This document shows, in pieces, positions 43,571 to 56,311 of a DNA stretch of 64,000 nt. The stretch covers positions 9,891,533-9,955,532 of the forward strand of contig NC_085139.1 in the NCBI RefSeq assembly GCF_024139115.2. Direction: 5' to 3'. The notes beneath the pieces were generated by a model, which was not told the DNA's origin, ran no database searches, and saw only the letters and a program-made list of their open reading frames with translations. This DNA comes from Armigeres subalbatus (Eukaryota; Arthropoda; Insecta; Diptera; Culicidae). Position numbers and translations under genes: made by a program. How positions within the stretch are numbered: position 1 is the stretch's first letter; each line of letters starts with the position of its first letter.

Positions 43571-46500
43571 CCCCGCTGTAAGTTTCTCCATATTCTTGTC
43601 AGTCAGAGTCTGAAGTATTTCCCGTTTGTTGTGTTCCATACTTCGGCGAAAAGTGTTCCGTGTGGAAAATGCCGAGCTGTGCAGGAATATTTAAAACTGA
43701 AATGAGGGGGATTAAGTGTTTCGCATTTTGTAAAAAAAAAGCTCGACAGCGAAGTGGGATTGTTGCATTTAAATTGATTACCTTGAGCGTAAGCAGCGCT
43801 GAAGGGAAAGAGAGCTGTTTTTTGGTCTGCTTGTCGACATCGAAACATAAATACAGTAAACGGTTTCAAGTAGGATTCGATTATATTGAAGCATTTTCAG
43901 GTCCGTTGTAAACATACGTAATTAATACCTTACGGGAAGACACCTTTACGTGGTGTGTTAAGCTCTACCATGGTCAAATTGCCAGCTACTGGCAAATCCT
44001 GATCCAGCGAATACCATTCCAATATCCAACTTCTTGATATTATGTCGCTAAGCCGAGGACTTTTAGTTAAGTAAGTTCATCATCAACATTTTGTTCCCCT
44101 CGCTAGTTACACACTTAAATCGAGATTTCTGCCTCGGTAATATTTTTTACCGATTTTGCCCGGTAATCATGAATTTTAACCGAGAGATCGGTTAATTTTG
44201 AAGAATTTACTGATGTTTGTAATATATTATACCGACTTCTCAGCAATGTAATACAGTTTACAGGGTTTTTGTAAATTAAATAACCGAGTTGCTCTGTTCA
44301 ACAAACTCTGTTTATAGATGTCAAAAAAATACCGAGCGATCAGTAAAACGAATGTGCTTTGCTGAGCTTACGGTAATACTTTTACCGAGCTCGGTCCCAG
44401 TAGACGCATGCATGACGCCATATTGTGTATACAGTTTTTCGGATTTTAAGTCGTAGTTTGTGCGCATATTTAGATGTCCAGCCAAAAAAAATTTGCTGGT
44501 GGATAATCCGGTAAGTATAGAAACGTGTTCGGTCGCTATAATATATAAAATAAAATATAAAATATATTAAACCTTTACTTGAATTTTAGAAAGTTTGCTG
44601 CATCGTTGAAGTTATTTCGTCCCCGTAATGAGGATAAAGGAAATCAATATGTTGCTGCTCATCGCCAACGCAGTCTACGGAAGGTGTCGAACTGATCTTC
44701 CTCCTGCTCGATTCATATTACCCGATGCACACCGTTGTACCCATTGGATCAAGTACCGAAACGCAATGAAAAGGAACGGTGATTGTAACGGTAGGGGTTT
44801 TGCAAGAAAGGCACATCTAATCATGCCGATACAGTTGCCGTTCCGTTCTATACGAGGTTATATATAAGGTAATGTGACCATACGTCCCGCGTTTCGCCGG
44901 ACAGTCCCACATTTTCCCAATTTGTCCCGCGCTGAAAAGCGTCCCGCGAAACGTCCTGCTTTCAACTTATTTCTTATTCATGTCCCGCGAAATACAGAAA
45001 AATAGAATACATTATTAACTATTAATTAGTTTTTTAAAGGCCCTCCTTAGCCATGCGGTAAGACGCGCGGCTACAAAGCAAGACCATGCTGAGGGTGGCT
45101 GGGTTCGATTCCCCGTACCGGTCTAGGCAATTTTCGGATTGGAAATTGTCTCGACTTCCTGGGCATAAAAGTATCATCGTGCTAGCCTCATGATATACGA
45201 ATGCAAAAATGGTAACCTGGCTTAGAAACCTCGCAGTTATTAACTGTGGAAGTGCTTAATGAACACTAAGCTGCGAGGCGGCTCTGTCCCAGTGTGGGGA
45301 TGTAATGCCAATAAGAAGAAGAAGTAGTATTTTTAAAAAAACTATTAGATTTTAAAAAATTAATAATTTTGACTTAGACTAACGTTTTGTAAGGCAATCA
45401 TATGGATCATAGAAATCAAGATTAAAATGTTCTCCTGTGACAAAAATTAAATTATCTCTATAGTTTGTTTTACCCAAGCCTCTTACCCTAGGAAGCTTGT
45501 AAGCAGATTTTGCTTCCATGTATTTCCTGCTGCGTAATTGCTTGGATTTCGACACGGAACGTCGAAAATTCCACTCCGTTTAAATGCCATGCGGACCAAA
45601 ATATTGCGGAAAATCTACCCCAGTTAGAAGACTGTGTTGATATTGGATATCGATAGCAACGTTGGGAAAAACTCAAATTCCTAAATCTGTTCCAAAATTT
45701 GAATCAAGCGCGAGTAAACACCTCATGGCACAAAGAATCGTTAGTGATTCTGTTGGCCATAAGAAGGAACCCCTCACGAAGAATAAAAACTAGAGTTCCC
45801 TTCTCTACACAACGGCAGGCTACGGACTGATACTTCTGCAAGCAGCTGCAGTTCTCTTTATTCAGCAATATACAATAAATCCATAACAATATTCCTTAAC
45901 CTACCCAAGAGCAACTACAACCAACTGGCGCCCGCTTTCTATCCATCTTCGATTTACAGCGAAGCGTCGCACACTACCTGATATTCCAACAGATTCGACT
46001 CGCGGTTTACATCATTGCTTGATTTATACGTGTTATTCTCCATTAAATTAATCGAATTTACTTTCTTGGTTAAAACAATTTGAAATAAATCCATAGGTAA
46101 CATAAAATACGCTTTTATTGGGTTTTGATGCTTTTTGAAGCGAAATCTTTTTTAGCGAATAAGCGGAACGATGCGATTCTGCATGCAAAAATCATGCACG
46201 ATGCTCTCTCTGCAGAATCGCAAGCGATCTGAAATAGGACGGAATTTTCGATTTTCTGAGCAGATACCTATTCTTATTCATTATCACCTGTTTTGAAATA
46301 AATTGGAGTTAAAACCGTGGAAACCAGAATAGGCCTTTAGAAAAATATGATCTAATTAATTCATAATCACAGTATCTACTTTTGTTAGGTATTTTAGAAA
46401 GAGTTATTTACGTTATTTGGAAAATAGTTTTCGAGGTTCGATATCATTGCTTCTATTGCTACAAAAAAAATTCTAACAAAATTCTATGAACTAAACGATC

Positions 46501-46646
46501 TACAGCTGAAAGTCTTTTAACTGCAACGCTTTTCAACTGCAATTCGATAGTTGCAACAGTTTTGCAGATATTGGACTAACTGTCCGCTAAACTTCAAAAT
46601 TATACTAAACTTCATGGCAGCTCCATTGAGCTACACATTCAACATT
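43571..46646. repeat. 3.07-kb tandem duplication, copy A
   Basis: Starts CCCCGCTGTAAGTTTCTCC and is matched throughout by 46652-49718. It contains unclassified DNA (43571-44103), the left end of a CGGTAA-rich TIR element (44107 on), the left end of a hAT-like element (44870) and a Feilai SINE (45039-45324). It stops inside the hAT-like element, whose right end is therefore missing here. A 79-codon open frame (44628-44867) is shared by both copies. Confidence 0.95.
45039..45324 (+). mobile_element. Feilai SINE (copy A)
   Basis: Full-length: GGCCCTCCTTAGCCATGCGG head, B box GGTTCGATTCC, the GTCTAGGCAATTTTCGG junction, body and AAGAAGAAG tail. Flanks TAGTTTTTTAAA and TAGTATTTTTAAA look like a slightly decayed TSD. 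Confidence 0.95.
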
Positions 46647-46651
46647 ACATT

Positions 46652-49600
46652 CCCCGCTGTAAGTTTCTCCATATTCTTGTCAGTCAGAGTCTGAAGTATT
46701 TCCCGTTTGTTGTGTTCCATACTTCGGCGAAAAGTGTTCTGTGTGGAAAATGCCGAGCTGTGCAGGAATATTTTTAAAACTGAAATGAGGGGGATTAAGT
46801 GTTTCGCATTTTGTAAAAAAAAAGCTCGACAGCGAAGTGGGATTGTTGCATTTAAATTGATTACCTTGAGCGTAAGCAGCGCTGAAGGGAAAGAGAGCTG
46901 TTTTTTGGTCTGCTTGTCGACATCGAAACATAAATACAGTAAACGGTTTCAAGTAGGATTCGATTATATTGAAGCATTTTCAGGTCCGTTGTAAACATAC
47001 GTAATTAATACCTTACGGGAAGACACCTTTACGTGTGTGTTAAGCTCTATCATGGTCAAATTGCCAGCTACTGGCAAATCTTGATCCAGCGAATACCATT
47101 CCAATATCCAACTTCTTGATATTATGTCGCTAAGCCGAGGACTTTTAGTTAAGTAAGTTCATCATTAACATTTTGTTCCCCTCGCTAGTTACTCACTTAA
47201 ATCGAGATTTCTGCCTCGGTAATATTTTTTACCGATTTTGCCCGGTAATCATGAATTTTAACCGAGAGATCGGTTAATTTTGAAGAATTTACTGACGCTT
47301 GTAATATATTATACCGACTTCTCAGCAATGTAATACAGTTTACAGGGTTTTGTAAATAAAATAACCGAGTTGCTCTGTTCAATAAACTCTGTTTATAAAT
47401 GTCAAAAAAAAAAATACCGAGCAATCAGTAAAACGAATGTGCTTTGCTGAGCTTACGGTAATACTTTTTACCGAGTTCAGGTCCCAGTAGACGCATGCAT
47501 GATGCCATATTGTGTATAATTTTTTCGGATTTTAAGTCGTAGTTTGTGCGCATATTTAGATGTCCAGCCAAAAAATGTTTGCTGGTGGATAATTCGGTAA
47601 GTATAGAAACGTGTTCGGTCGCTATAATATATAAAATAAAATATAAAATATATTAAACCTTTACTTGAATTTTAGAAAGTTTGCTGCATCGTTGAAGTTA
47701 TTTCGTCCCCGTAATGAGGATAAAGGAAATCAATATGTTGCTGCTCATCGCCAACGCAGTCTACGGAAGGTGTCGAACTGATCTTCCTCCTGCTCGATTC
47801 ACATTACCCGATGCGCACCGTTGTACCCATTGGATCAAGTATCGAAACGCAATGAAAAGGAACGGTGATGGTAACGGTAGGGTTTTTGCAAGAAAGGCAC
47901 ATCTAATCATGCCGTTACAGTTGCCGTTCCGTTCTATACGAGGTTATATATAAGGTAATGTGACCATACGTCCCTCGTTTCGCGGGACAGTCCCGCATTT
48001 TCCCAATTTGTCCCGCGATGAAAAGCGTCCCGCGAAACGTCACGCTTTCAACTTATTTCCATTTTATGTCCCGCGAAATACAGAAAAATAGAATACATTA
48101 TTAGGGGCCCTCCTTAGCCGTGCGGTAAGACGCGCGGCTACAAAGCAAGACCATGCTGAGGGTGGCTGGGTTCGATTCCCGGTGCCGGTCTAGGCAATTT
48201 TCGGATTGGAAATTGTCTCGACTTCCCTGGGCATAAAAGTATCATCGTGCTAGCCTCATGATATACGAATGCAAAAATGGTAACCTGGCTTAGAAACCTC
48301 GCAGTTATTAACTGTGGAAGTGCTTAATGAACACTAAGCTGCGAGGCGGCTCTGTCCCAGTGTGGGGATGTAATGCCAATAAGAAGAAGAAGTAGTATTT
48401 TTAAAAAAACTATTAGATTTTAAAAAATTAATAATTTTGACTTAGACTAACGTTTTGTAAGGCAATCATATAAATCATAGAAATCAAGATTAAAATGTTC
48501 TCCTGTGACAAAAATTAAATTATCTCTATAGTTTGTTATACCCAAGCCTCATACCCTGGGAAGATTGTAAGCAGATTTTGCTTCCATGTATTTCCTGCTG
48601 CCTAATTGCTTAGATTTCGACACGGAACGTCGAAAATTCCACTCCGTTCAAATGCCATGCGGACCAAAATCTTGCGGAAAGTCTACCCCAGTTAGAAGAC
48701 TGTGTTGATATTGGATATCGATAGCAATGTTGGGAAAAACTCAAATTCCGAAATCTTTTCCAAAATTTAAATCAAACGCGAGTCAACACCTCATGGCACA
48801 GAGAATCGTTAGTGATTCTGTTGGCCATAAGAAGGGAACCCCCTCACGAAGAACAAAGATTAGAGTTCCCTCTCTACACCACGGCAGGCTACTGACTGAT
48901 ACTTCTGCCAGCAGCTGCAGTTCTCTTTATTCAGCAATAAGTATATACAATAAATCCATAACAATATTCCTTAATCTACCCAAGAGCAACTACAACCAAC
49001 TGGCGCCCGCTTTCTATCCATCTTCGATCTACAGCGAAGCGTCGCACACTACCTGATATTCCAACAGATTCGACTCGCGGTTTACATCATTGCTTGATTT
49101 CTATGTGTTATTCTCTATTAAATTAATCGAATTTACTTTCTTGGTTAAAACAATGGAAAAATAAATCCATAGGTATCATAAAATACGCTTTTATTGGGTT
49201 TGTTGGTGCTTTTGAAGCGAAATCCTTTTTGGCGAATAAGCGGAACGATGAGATTCTGCATGCAAAACTCATGCTCGATGCTCTCCCTGCAGAATCGCAA
49301 GCAATCTGAAATGGGACGGAATTTTTGATTTGCTGAGCAGATATCTATTCTTATTCATTATCACCTGTTTTGAAATAAATTGGAACGAAAACCGTGGAAA
49401 CCAGAATTTAGAAAAATATGATCTAATTAATTCATAATCACAGTATCTACTTTTGTTAGGTAATTTAGAAAGAGTTATTTAGGTTATTCGGAAAACAGTT
49501 TTCGAGGTTCGATATCATTACTTCTATCGCTACAAAAAAAATTCTAACAAAATTCTATAAACTAAACGATCTACAGCTGAAAGACTTTTAACTGCAACGC

Positions 49601-49718
49601 TTTTCAACTGCTATTCGATAGTTGCAACAGTTTTGCAGATATTGGACTAACTGTCCGCTAAACTTCAAAATTATTCTAATTCTATTATTCAGCTCCATTG
49701 AGCTACACATTCAACATT
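46652..49718. repeat. 3.07-kb tandem duplication, copy B
   Basis: Direct repeat of copy A with scattered substitutions and small indels; for example about 20 bp before the Feilai SINE in A are absent in B. Both copies contain the SINE at the same place, so duplication followed SINE insertion. Confidence 0.95.
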
Positions 49719-49831
49719 TGGTAACAAATAAAAAAAATAAAGATTTGATTTAAACGTAGGTATTACTAAAACATATCAAACTATGAACTTTTTTTGTCCC
49801 GCGCTCACACACAATTTATCTGGTCACATTA
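47956..49831. mobile_element. hAT-like non-autonomous element with 8-bp TSD
   Basis: Ends TAATGTGACCA (47956-47966) and TGGTCACATTA (49821-49831), flanked by ATATAAGG at 47948-47955 and 49832-49839. Near both ends GTCCCGCG motifs recur, as subterminal repeats do in hAT elements. The Feilai SINE is nested inside. No transposase frame is visible. The 8-bp TSD supports hAT, though P or other 8-bp superfamilies are possible. Confidence 0.75.
48104..48392 (+). mobile_element. Feilai SINE (copy B)
   Basis: Full-length, with GGGGCCCTCCTTAGCCGTGC head, GGTTCGATTCC B box and AAGAAGAAG tail. It is the duplicate of 45039-45324. Confidence 0.95.
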
Positions 49832-50162
49832 ATATAAGGGAACATCTAGAATCATTCCACCGACTTAGTCGGTTTTGTTTAAGACACTGCGGAAATAACT
49901 TTTTTTTTAAATAAACATATTTCCGAACGAAAAAGGTTTTCTTTTATTTTTTTCTTATCCATGAAATACCAAAAATGCAAAGTTACATTTTGCTCGGTAA
50001 TATTTATTACAGAGGTCGGTATTCTTTTTACAGATTATTCAGTATTTTCTTACTGAGCGTTCAGTATTTTTTACAGATTATCTCAGTAATATTTGACATC
50101 TCATCATCGAGAGTGCAAACCGAGGACTCGGTAAATTGTTGAATCTTTTTACTGAGCGGCTA

Positions 50163-51041
50163 GGGTAAATGATGTATCTTGGACAAGCGCAGGACATTCA
50201 TTAGAAAATATATCGAGATTGAATAGTATAAAACAATTGAAAACCACTAGGTTCATCCAAATACATAACCTATGATTAGTCTTGTGTCTCCATTGACCAA
50301 TTTTTGTAAAAATTAAGATTACTAGGTGTAAACTGTGATATACTGCGAACTGAAATATTTTCTTTTTGGACATCAAATATATAATTTCGACATGAAAAAT
50401 GCATATATTTTGGACAGAGTCATTTTCTCCTAATTTAAAAATGGCCACCTACAGATCTCAATGGTATGACTTACCTACACGTATCCACATTCATTAAAAT
50501 GCATTTATTTGCTTAACTGACATAGATTAAACCAGAAATTAACATTGTTTCGCAATCTTATCGATATCATTGAAAACAGCCTGGAAGTTGGCAATTAATT
50601 GTTCATCCATGTACTGTACATGGGGTGACCAATAAATGTCTGATGAATAAAAACATAACTTCATTTTGGTCACTCCTTTTTCATCCGTCTCAAGTGCATG
50701 TTAAACTATTGGAATATGTTAGTATCTCAATTACAATCAAACTTTGGCCGTAGGACCTCAAGATTGCCGTTTGAACCAATTTGAACGTGTTTCAGGTGCA
50801 TGTTACGAGGAGTCCTATAATGCATGTTCTCCTGCATACTGGCGTCCAGCAGGCACTTTGGTAGATAGCTTTACATTTTAGATAATTTTAAAGATAAATA
50901 ATAGTTGATTTGTGAATTCTCATCAGGAGCCGCTAGAGTTGAGGTAAAAGTATGCAATGATCATACTTTCGATAAAAAATTTCCTCATTATCTAAAATTG
51001 ATCGAAGAAGCTCAGGCTTGTCCAAAATATATCATTTACCC
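50163..51041. mobile_element. 879-bp TA-flanked TIR element
   Basis: GGGTAAATGATGTATCTTGG at the left end and, inverted, GGGTAAATGATATATTTTGG at the right; both continue ACAAGC. TA dinucleotides flank each side (50161-50162, 51042-51043), as for Tc1/mariner-type insertions. Interior non-coding. Confidence 0.75.
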
Positions 51042-51319
51042 TACCGAGAGTTCAGCTGTTGAGAAATCGGTAATTCGTTTACCGAGCCCGTTGAAATAAA
51101 TTAAGTGTGTACGGTACAGATTGGCGTAGCTAGGAGTAGTAATCCTCATGCTTTTGCCATTTTATTCACCTTGATTTCTGGTATCAATCTAATGTCAAAT
51201 CTACCGTTACAATTCTAACGTTTGCATTTTAAAAATGGACTAAATTTGCCAATTTTTCATAGGTTTACCTTCACCCGCACTGATGAATATCATAGTAACC
51301 CATGAGTCAGCAGACAAAA

Positions 51320-51840
51320 TTTGACAGCTCTATCAGTCGAACTCTAACCGTGATGGCAAAAACAGTGAAGCAACTCCATTAAGAAGTGCGCGTTCAAACA
51401 ACGGCACCCGCCGTGTCGAAAACGGGCATCTACAACATCTTGGCACTATTAGACAACAATCGGAGCATCGGAAAAAAGCCCAATTCCGGACGGCCGACAA
51501 CCCTGAGCGACGAGAAGCTCTAAAGATCGAGGGAAATTGCTGCATCGCTGCATGCGCTTTAACGGGAGTCAAACAGTGTAAAAGTACGGGTGGTACGGCT
51601 GTTCTACCACATTGAGTGTTAACGTAAAGTCAATGTTAACTTCTATCCTCAAACAACCAAGATAGCTGTGTGGTTTCGCCAATAATCTGGCTAAGAATAA
51701 CGCTAAGGATTTTCTGTTCCAGCGGTAAAAGATGACGCGGCATTATGCTTACCGTGCCTACAAATGAATGGTTAGAGGGGAATCTAAAAAATCCCAACCG
51801 CTAACGGAACCTGTGGAGCACCATGGCCCCCTGCACAGTA
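51320..51840 (+). pseudogene. Tc1/mariner-type transposase remnant
   Basis: A degenerate frame from 51351 reads SKTGIYNILALLDNNRSIGK then KPNSGRPTTLSDEKL, matching the second helix-turn-helix and the GRP AT-hook linker of Tc1/mariner transposases. Stops and shifts follow, and no catalytic DDE/D triad can be identified. The subfamily is uncertain. Confidence 0.5.
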
Positions 51841-51931
51841 TTGAGCCCTTACTGTGGTAACCGGAGCTATGGCGTTGACTTTTGGCTTCTCCGAGATAAT
51901 CGGCTATTTCGAGATAATCGGATAATCGGCT

Positions 51932-52039
51932 CCAATCCGAAAATTGCCTAGACCGGCACCGGGAATCGAACCTCAGCCACCCTCAGCATGGTCTTGCTTT
52001 TTAGCCGCGCGTCTTACCGCACGGCTAAGGAGGGCCCCC
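51932..52039 (-). mobile_element. Feilai SINE head, truncated
   Basis: Only the tRNA head and first body bases are present on the minus strand, from GGGGGCCCTCCTTAGCCGTG to AATTTTCGGATTGG. Confidence 0.9.
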
Positions 52040-53666
52040 GGCTAGTCTTTTTCAATTTTAACTTGAGGTTAAATAAAGGTGGGATTATGAGTATGTTTTT
52101 ATTTAGTTTTTCATCGAATTACCACCTATATGGATTCGCTTTATGCGTTTTTCACAGTGTACTCTGTGTTGCGTTTTTGACGTTCTTGATACGATACCGA
52201 CTTGGTTTCATCGTTACTGTTCACATAAGTTTTATTAATTTTATTAGTAGTTATTTCAATTCGCAATGGCTACAGTTAAGATAGCTCAAATCAATCAAAG
52301 CATAAAAGAACAGCATCGATTAACCTTTGTAGACTTATGCAAAAAGGCAAATCCCAAATAGCTTTGGTGCAGGAACCTTATTTTAGCAAGGGTAGCTTCG
52401 ATCTAGGTAACCTAGTGAACCCGGTTTTTGCTGTTTTCAGTAAAGAAATGGTAAATTCTCGATCAATGCCGCGTGCATGTATACTTGTTAACAACGCTAT
52501 CGTTGCTACTTATACGTATCTCTGTACTTACAACCAGAGATGAGTGTGCTGTCACAATTGATGCAACTGGCGGAACCCCCGTCAGGAAATTCGTCTATTG
52601 TTCGGTTCATTTACCACATGATGAACTATCCCCTACGAATGCTTTCAAACGAGTTGTCATATATTGCACTTCAAAAGCCCTTCCGCTAATTGTCGGCAGT
52701 GATGCTTAAGTAGTACCGAACTTGGTTTACTTAATTAAGGCAATCGTCCAACCTGCATCTCCACGATTGTCTTGGAATAGGATATCGTTTTAGTTAAAAA
52801 GGATGATTAATCTGGATTCACTTCGGTAAGTGATGCGATCTATGGGATGGGAAATAACACTAATACGCTGTCTCGCGACGTTCAAAGTTAAAACATGCAC
52901 GCCCGGTGGCATATGAAAGAAGAATTGTTTTTTGGACGACCGAACGGAAGCGCAGCACTCTGTACTCACTTGCTCGATGGCTACTGCAAACTATCGAAGA
53001 TCGCGCTTGTTTCGACCGGAGCAAAGCGCAACACATGCGCATGAGCCATCGAAAACAAGATAGATGTTTGATTATTTTTCCGACGAATAAAACACGCACC
53101 GCTTTTACGGCCGATAGCTCTGCTTCCTGGAGAAACACAACTGACAAGAAACAAACAAGTTACGTAACTTGGATGGTGGCCAAGTTGGAAGAGCACTTGG
53201 TGCAAAGCATTATTTTAAGCTTCAGGCAGCGACCCCTGAGGAAAGAAGTCGAAAAAAAGTCGGGCAAAACAACTTGACCGGCGCTTAAGCCACCGGTTGA
53301 AAATAAACCTCGAGCTGAAGCTACGGACGGTAACAATGGCCTTTCATTTAATCCGAATAAAACTTCTATTGTTTTTTTTACGGAAAAACGTAACCGTAAT
53401 GGTATTCGTCCATTACATCTTTTTGGTCTATTTATTAATTCATAGCGTTTCTGGACTTAACATTAAGTTTAGAATCAAAAGGCGGGTATGACTTTCGGCC
53501 GGTGCAGACGAACCTTTGGTAAAACTTGGGGCCTTGAACCCAAATATATTAAATGGATTTACACAACAGTTGTACGACCAATTTTAGTTATGGAAGTCTT
53601 ATGCGAGGGCGAAAGGGTGAAGTGAGGACAATTCATTCTAAATTAGGCCATACTCATTATGGATAT

Positions 53667-56311
53667 CTGATCAAAGCAACGGTGGATGGTGTGCAAAACT
53701 GTGTGAAGATTTCGGGCGAACACTCCAGTTCATTCGAATCGCGCCGGGGACTAAGACAAGGTGATGGATTTTCGTGCCTGTTGTTCAACATTGCGCTAGA
53801 AGGTGTCATGCGGAGGGCCGGGTGTAACAGCCGGGGTACGATTTTAACAGATCCAGTAAATTTATTTGCTACGCGGATGACATGGACATTGTCGTCCGAA
53901 CATTTGCAAAGGTGGCAGAACTGTACACCCGCCTGAAACGTGAAGCAACAAAAGTTGGACTGGTGGTGAATGCGTCAAAGACAAAGTACATGCTTGTGGG
54001 CGGAACAGAGCGCGACCGGGCCCGCCTGAGAAGCAGTGTTACGATAGACGGGGATACCTTCGAGGTGGTCGAGGAATTCGTCTACCTCGGATCCTTGCTA
54101 ACGGCTGACAACAGCGTTAGTCGTGAAATACGAAGGCGCATCATCTGTGGAAGTCGGGCCTACTACGGGCTCCAGAAGAAACCGCGGTCGAAAAAGATTC
54201 GCCACCGCACCAAATGTGTCATGTACAAGACGCTTATAAGACCGGTTGTCCTCTACGGACATGAAACATGGACAATGCTCGAGGAGGACTTGCAAGTACT
54301 CGGAGTATTCGAGAGACGGGTGCTTAGGACCATCTTTGGCGGTGTGCAAGAAGACGGTGTGTGGCGGTGAAGAATGAACCATGAGCTGGCCCAACTCTAC
54401 GGCGAACCCAGTATCCAGAAGGTAGCTAAAGCCGGAAGGGTACGATGGGCAGGACATGTTGCAAGAATGCCGGACAGCAACCCTGCAAAGATGGTGTTCG
54501 CTTCCGATCCGGCAGGTACGAGACGGCGTGGAGCGCAGCGAGCGAGATGGGCAGACCAGGTGCAAAACGACTTGGCGAGCGTGGGGCGTATCCGAGGATG
54601 AAGAGATGCGGCCTCGAACCGTGCATTGTGGCGTCAAGGGGCTGTCCATAAACCACGTAGACTCTTGAGGGGGAGGGAGGGGTTTCGAAAAAGTCTACGT
54701 TAGTCTACAAAGGGGGACGGGGGGTATACCAAAAGTCTACGTAGACTTCTTAATTTTTTATTTGTTTGAAAACAATTTATACAGAAGCGATGTGCAAAGT
54801 TCATTGTTTGATTTTTTTTAAAGATTTTTCCAGATTTTTTTGCAGGATAATCTTATGAATTTCACTGAAGTAATAGTCTGAACTACGGCTTAAAACTGTA
54901 TGGATATTCCCAGGTTTTTTTTTCTGTTTTGAGCAGGAAAATTCTCCGAAGTATTCTATAGAAACTTTCGAAAAAAAATTCAAAATTTCCACTTGGATTT
55001 TATTTCAGATTCTACTAGAATTTTTTTTTTAAATTATCGTCGGGAACTTCTTTGGAAACTACAAGTGATTTTTTAGAATTTTCACGGAAAATTATGTCAC
55101 ACTTCAACGGGGATTCCGCGAGAAACCCTTCAATAGAGATTTTCTGGGAAGTCCTCGGGATTTTTTTCTTTTTTTCAGAAATTGCTCCAAATCTGCGTTG
55201 GAAATCATTTTAAAATTTCACGGGAAATATTTCGGAATGTCCATTTAAACTTAAAATTACCTCGGGAAATAATTCTAAATTTTCACGGAAATTTACTCGG
55301 AATATTAACGGGAATAGTTTTGGAATTTAGAAGGAAATTCTTGGGATTTCAACGGATGATTATTCAATGGGATATTGCATGGAATTTTCAAGAAAAGCAT
55401 CTAAATTTTCAATTATGTCAATTTTATTTCAAACTAGCAGACCCGACGAACTTCGTTTCGCTTGAAATCGATCGAGTTATGTCGAAATTTCTGTTTCTTT
55501 AGTATGGGAGCCCCCCTTTTCCAGAAGGGGAGGGATTTCGGACGTTCACAGAACCATATCTTCCTTTCAAAAATCTCCACATGCCAGATTTGGTTCCATT
55601 TGCTTGATTAATTCTCGAGTTATGAAGAAATTGGTGTATCATTTGTATAGGAGCCCCCCTTTCCGAAAAAGGGAGGGAACTCGAACCATCTTCAGAACCT
55701 TCTCCGGCCCCAAAAACTTCTGTAGTAGTTTCCGAGTCTATAAGGTCCAGACAGACAGAAATATATTTTTATGTATACAGAAGAAGAAGATTATCAATCG
55801 AGATCTTCTACGAAAGTTTCCACGAAAAACTTATTGGAATATAAACTTGACATTCTCGGAATTTAAAATTTTTCGAAATTCTGAAAATTCTTCGGTTTTC
55901 TACAAATTTGAACCGGCGTGGAGAATTATAGGTCAGATGCGGGACAGATTTTAGGCAGTGGCGCTCCGATGCAAAAGTGCGACAGCGGTGGTGCACTTCT
56001 CTAGGAGGAATCGAATTCAACAGAAATTAACTTAATTGACTTGGAGATTTGGTTTCAGGAGCTGTGGACAGAGGATTAAATTTGATTTCGTCCAATCACA
56101 TATGATATTTTGTAAAATTTGGAAAAGTCTACGTAGACTTCAAGACGGTGGGGAGGGGTTTCGGCAAAGTCTACGAAAGTCTACTAGGGGGGAGGGGGGT
56201 TTTAAAATGTGAAATTTAAGTCTACGTGATTTGTGGACAGCCCCCAAATTGTTGATTCAGTGTTATCTGTTTAGATGTTAACTAAATAAATGAATGAAAA
56301 TGAATCAATAA
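53667..56311 (+). pseudogene. 5'-truncated RTE (JAM-like) LINE inserted in LOA
   Basis: TSD TATGGATAT at 53658-53666 and 56312-56320. It begins within RT (KATVDGVQNCVKISGEHSSS, RRGLRQGDGFSCLLFNIALE). One base is missing near 53845 (ATTTTAACAG versus ATTTTCAACAG at 63846), shifting the frame just before the catalytic YADD (53870-53881). The remainder reads KREATKVGLVVNASKTKYML, EEFVYLGSLLTADN, IRPVVLYGHETW and RRRGAQRARWADQVQNDL, with a stop at 54368-54370. The 3' UTR is split by a TIR element and ends in an AATG-type tail. Confidence 0.85.
54638..56244. mobile_element. 1.6-kb TIR element with 3-bp CAA TSD
   Basis: Ends GGGGCTGTCCATAAACCACG and, inverted, GGGGCTGTCCACAAATCACG; both continue TAGACT. 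CAA flanks both sides (54635-54637, 56245-56247). AAAGTCTACG motifs repeat near both ends. The interior has GGAATTTCC-type low-complexity and no transposase. A 3-bp TSD suits PIF/Harbinger- or CACTA-like elements. It is inserted in the RTE 3' UTR. Confidence 0.8.

Larger units (their letters stand above)
47186..51114. mobile_element. CGGTAA-rich TIR element (outer host of nested insertions)
   Basis: The left end (ACTTAAATCGAGATTTC then CTCGGTAATATTTTTTACCG; in copy A at 44107, preceded by TACACAC) and the right end (CTCGGTAAACGAATTACCG, ACACACTTAA on the opposite strand, 51070-51113) are inverted. Many CGGTAA/TTACCGA motifs occur near both. It hosts the hAT-like element and the 879-bp TA-flanked element. 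No transposase was seen; boundaries are approximate. Confidence 0.55.

Noticed and set aside
45926..49009. TGGCGCCCG at 45926-45934 and 49001-49009 as an LTR-retroelement primer binding site
   Set aside because: Only nine bases match, no paired LTRs surround it, and it is interior to the hAT-like element.
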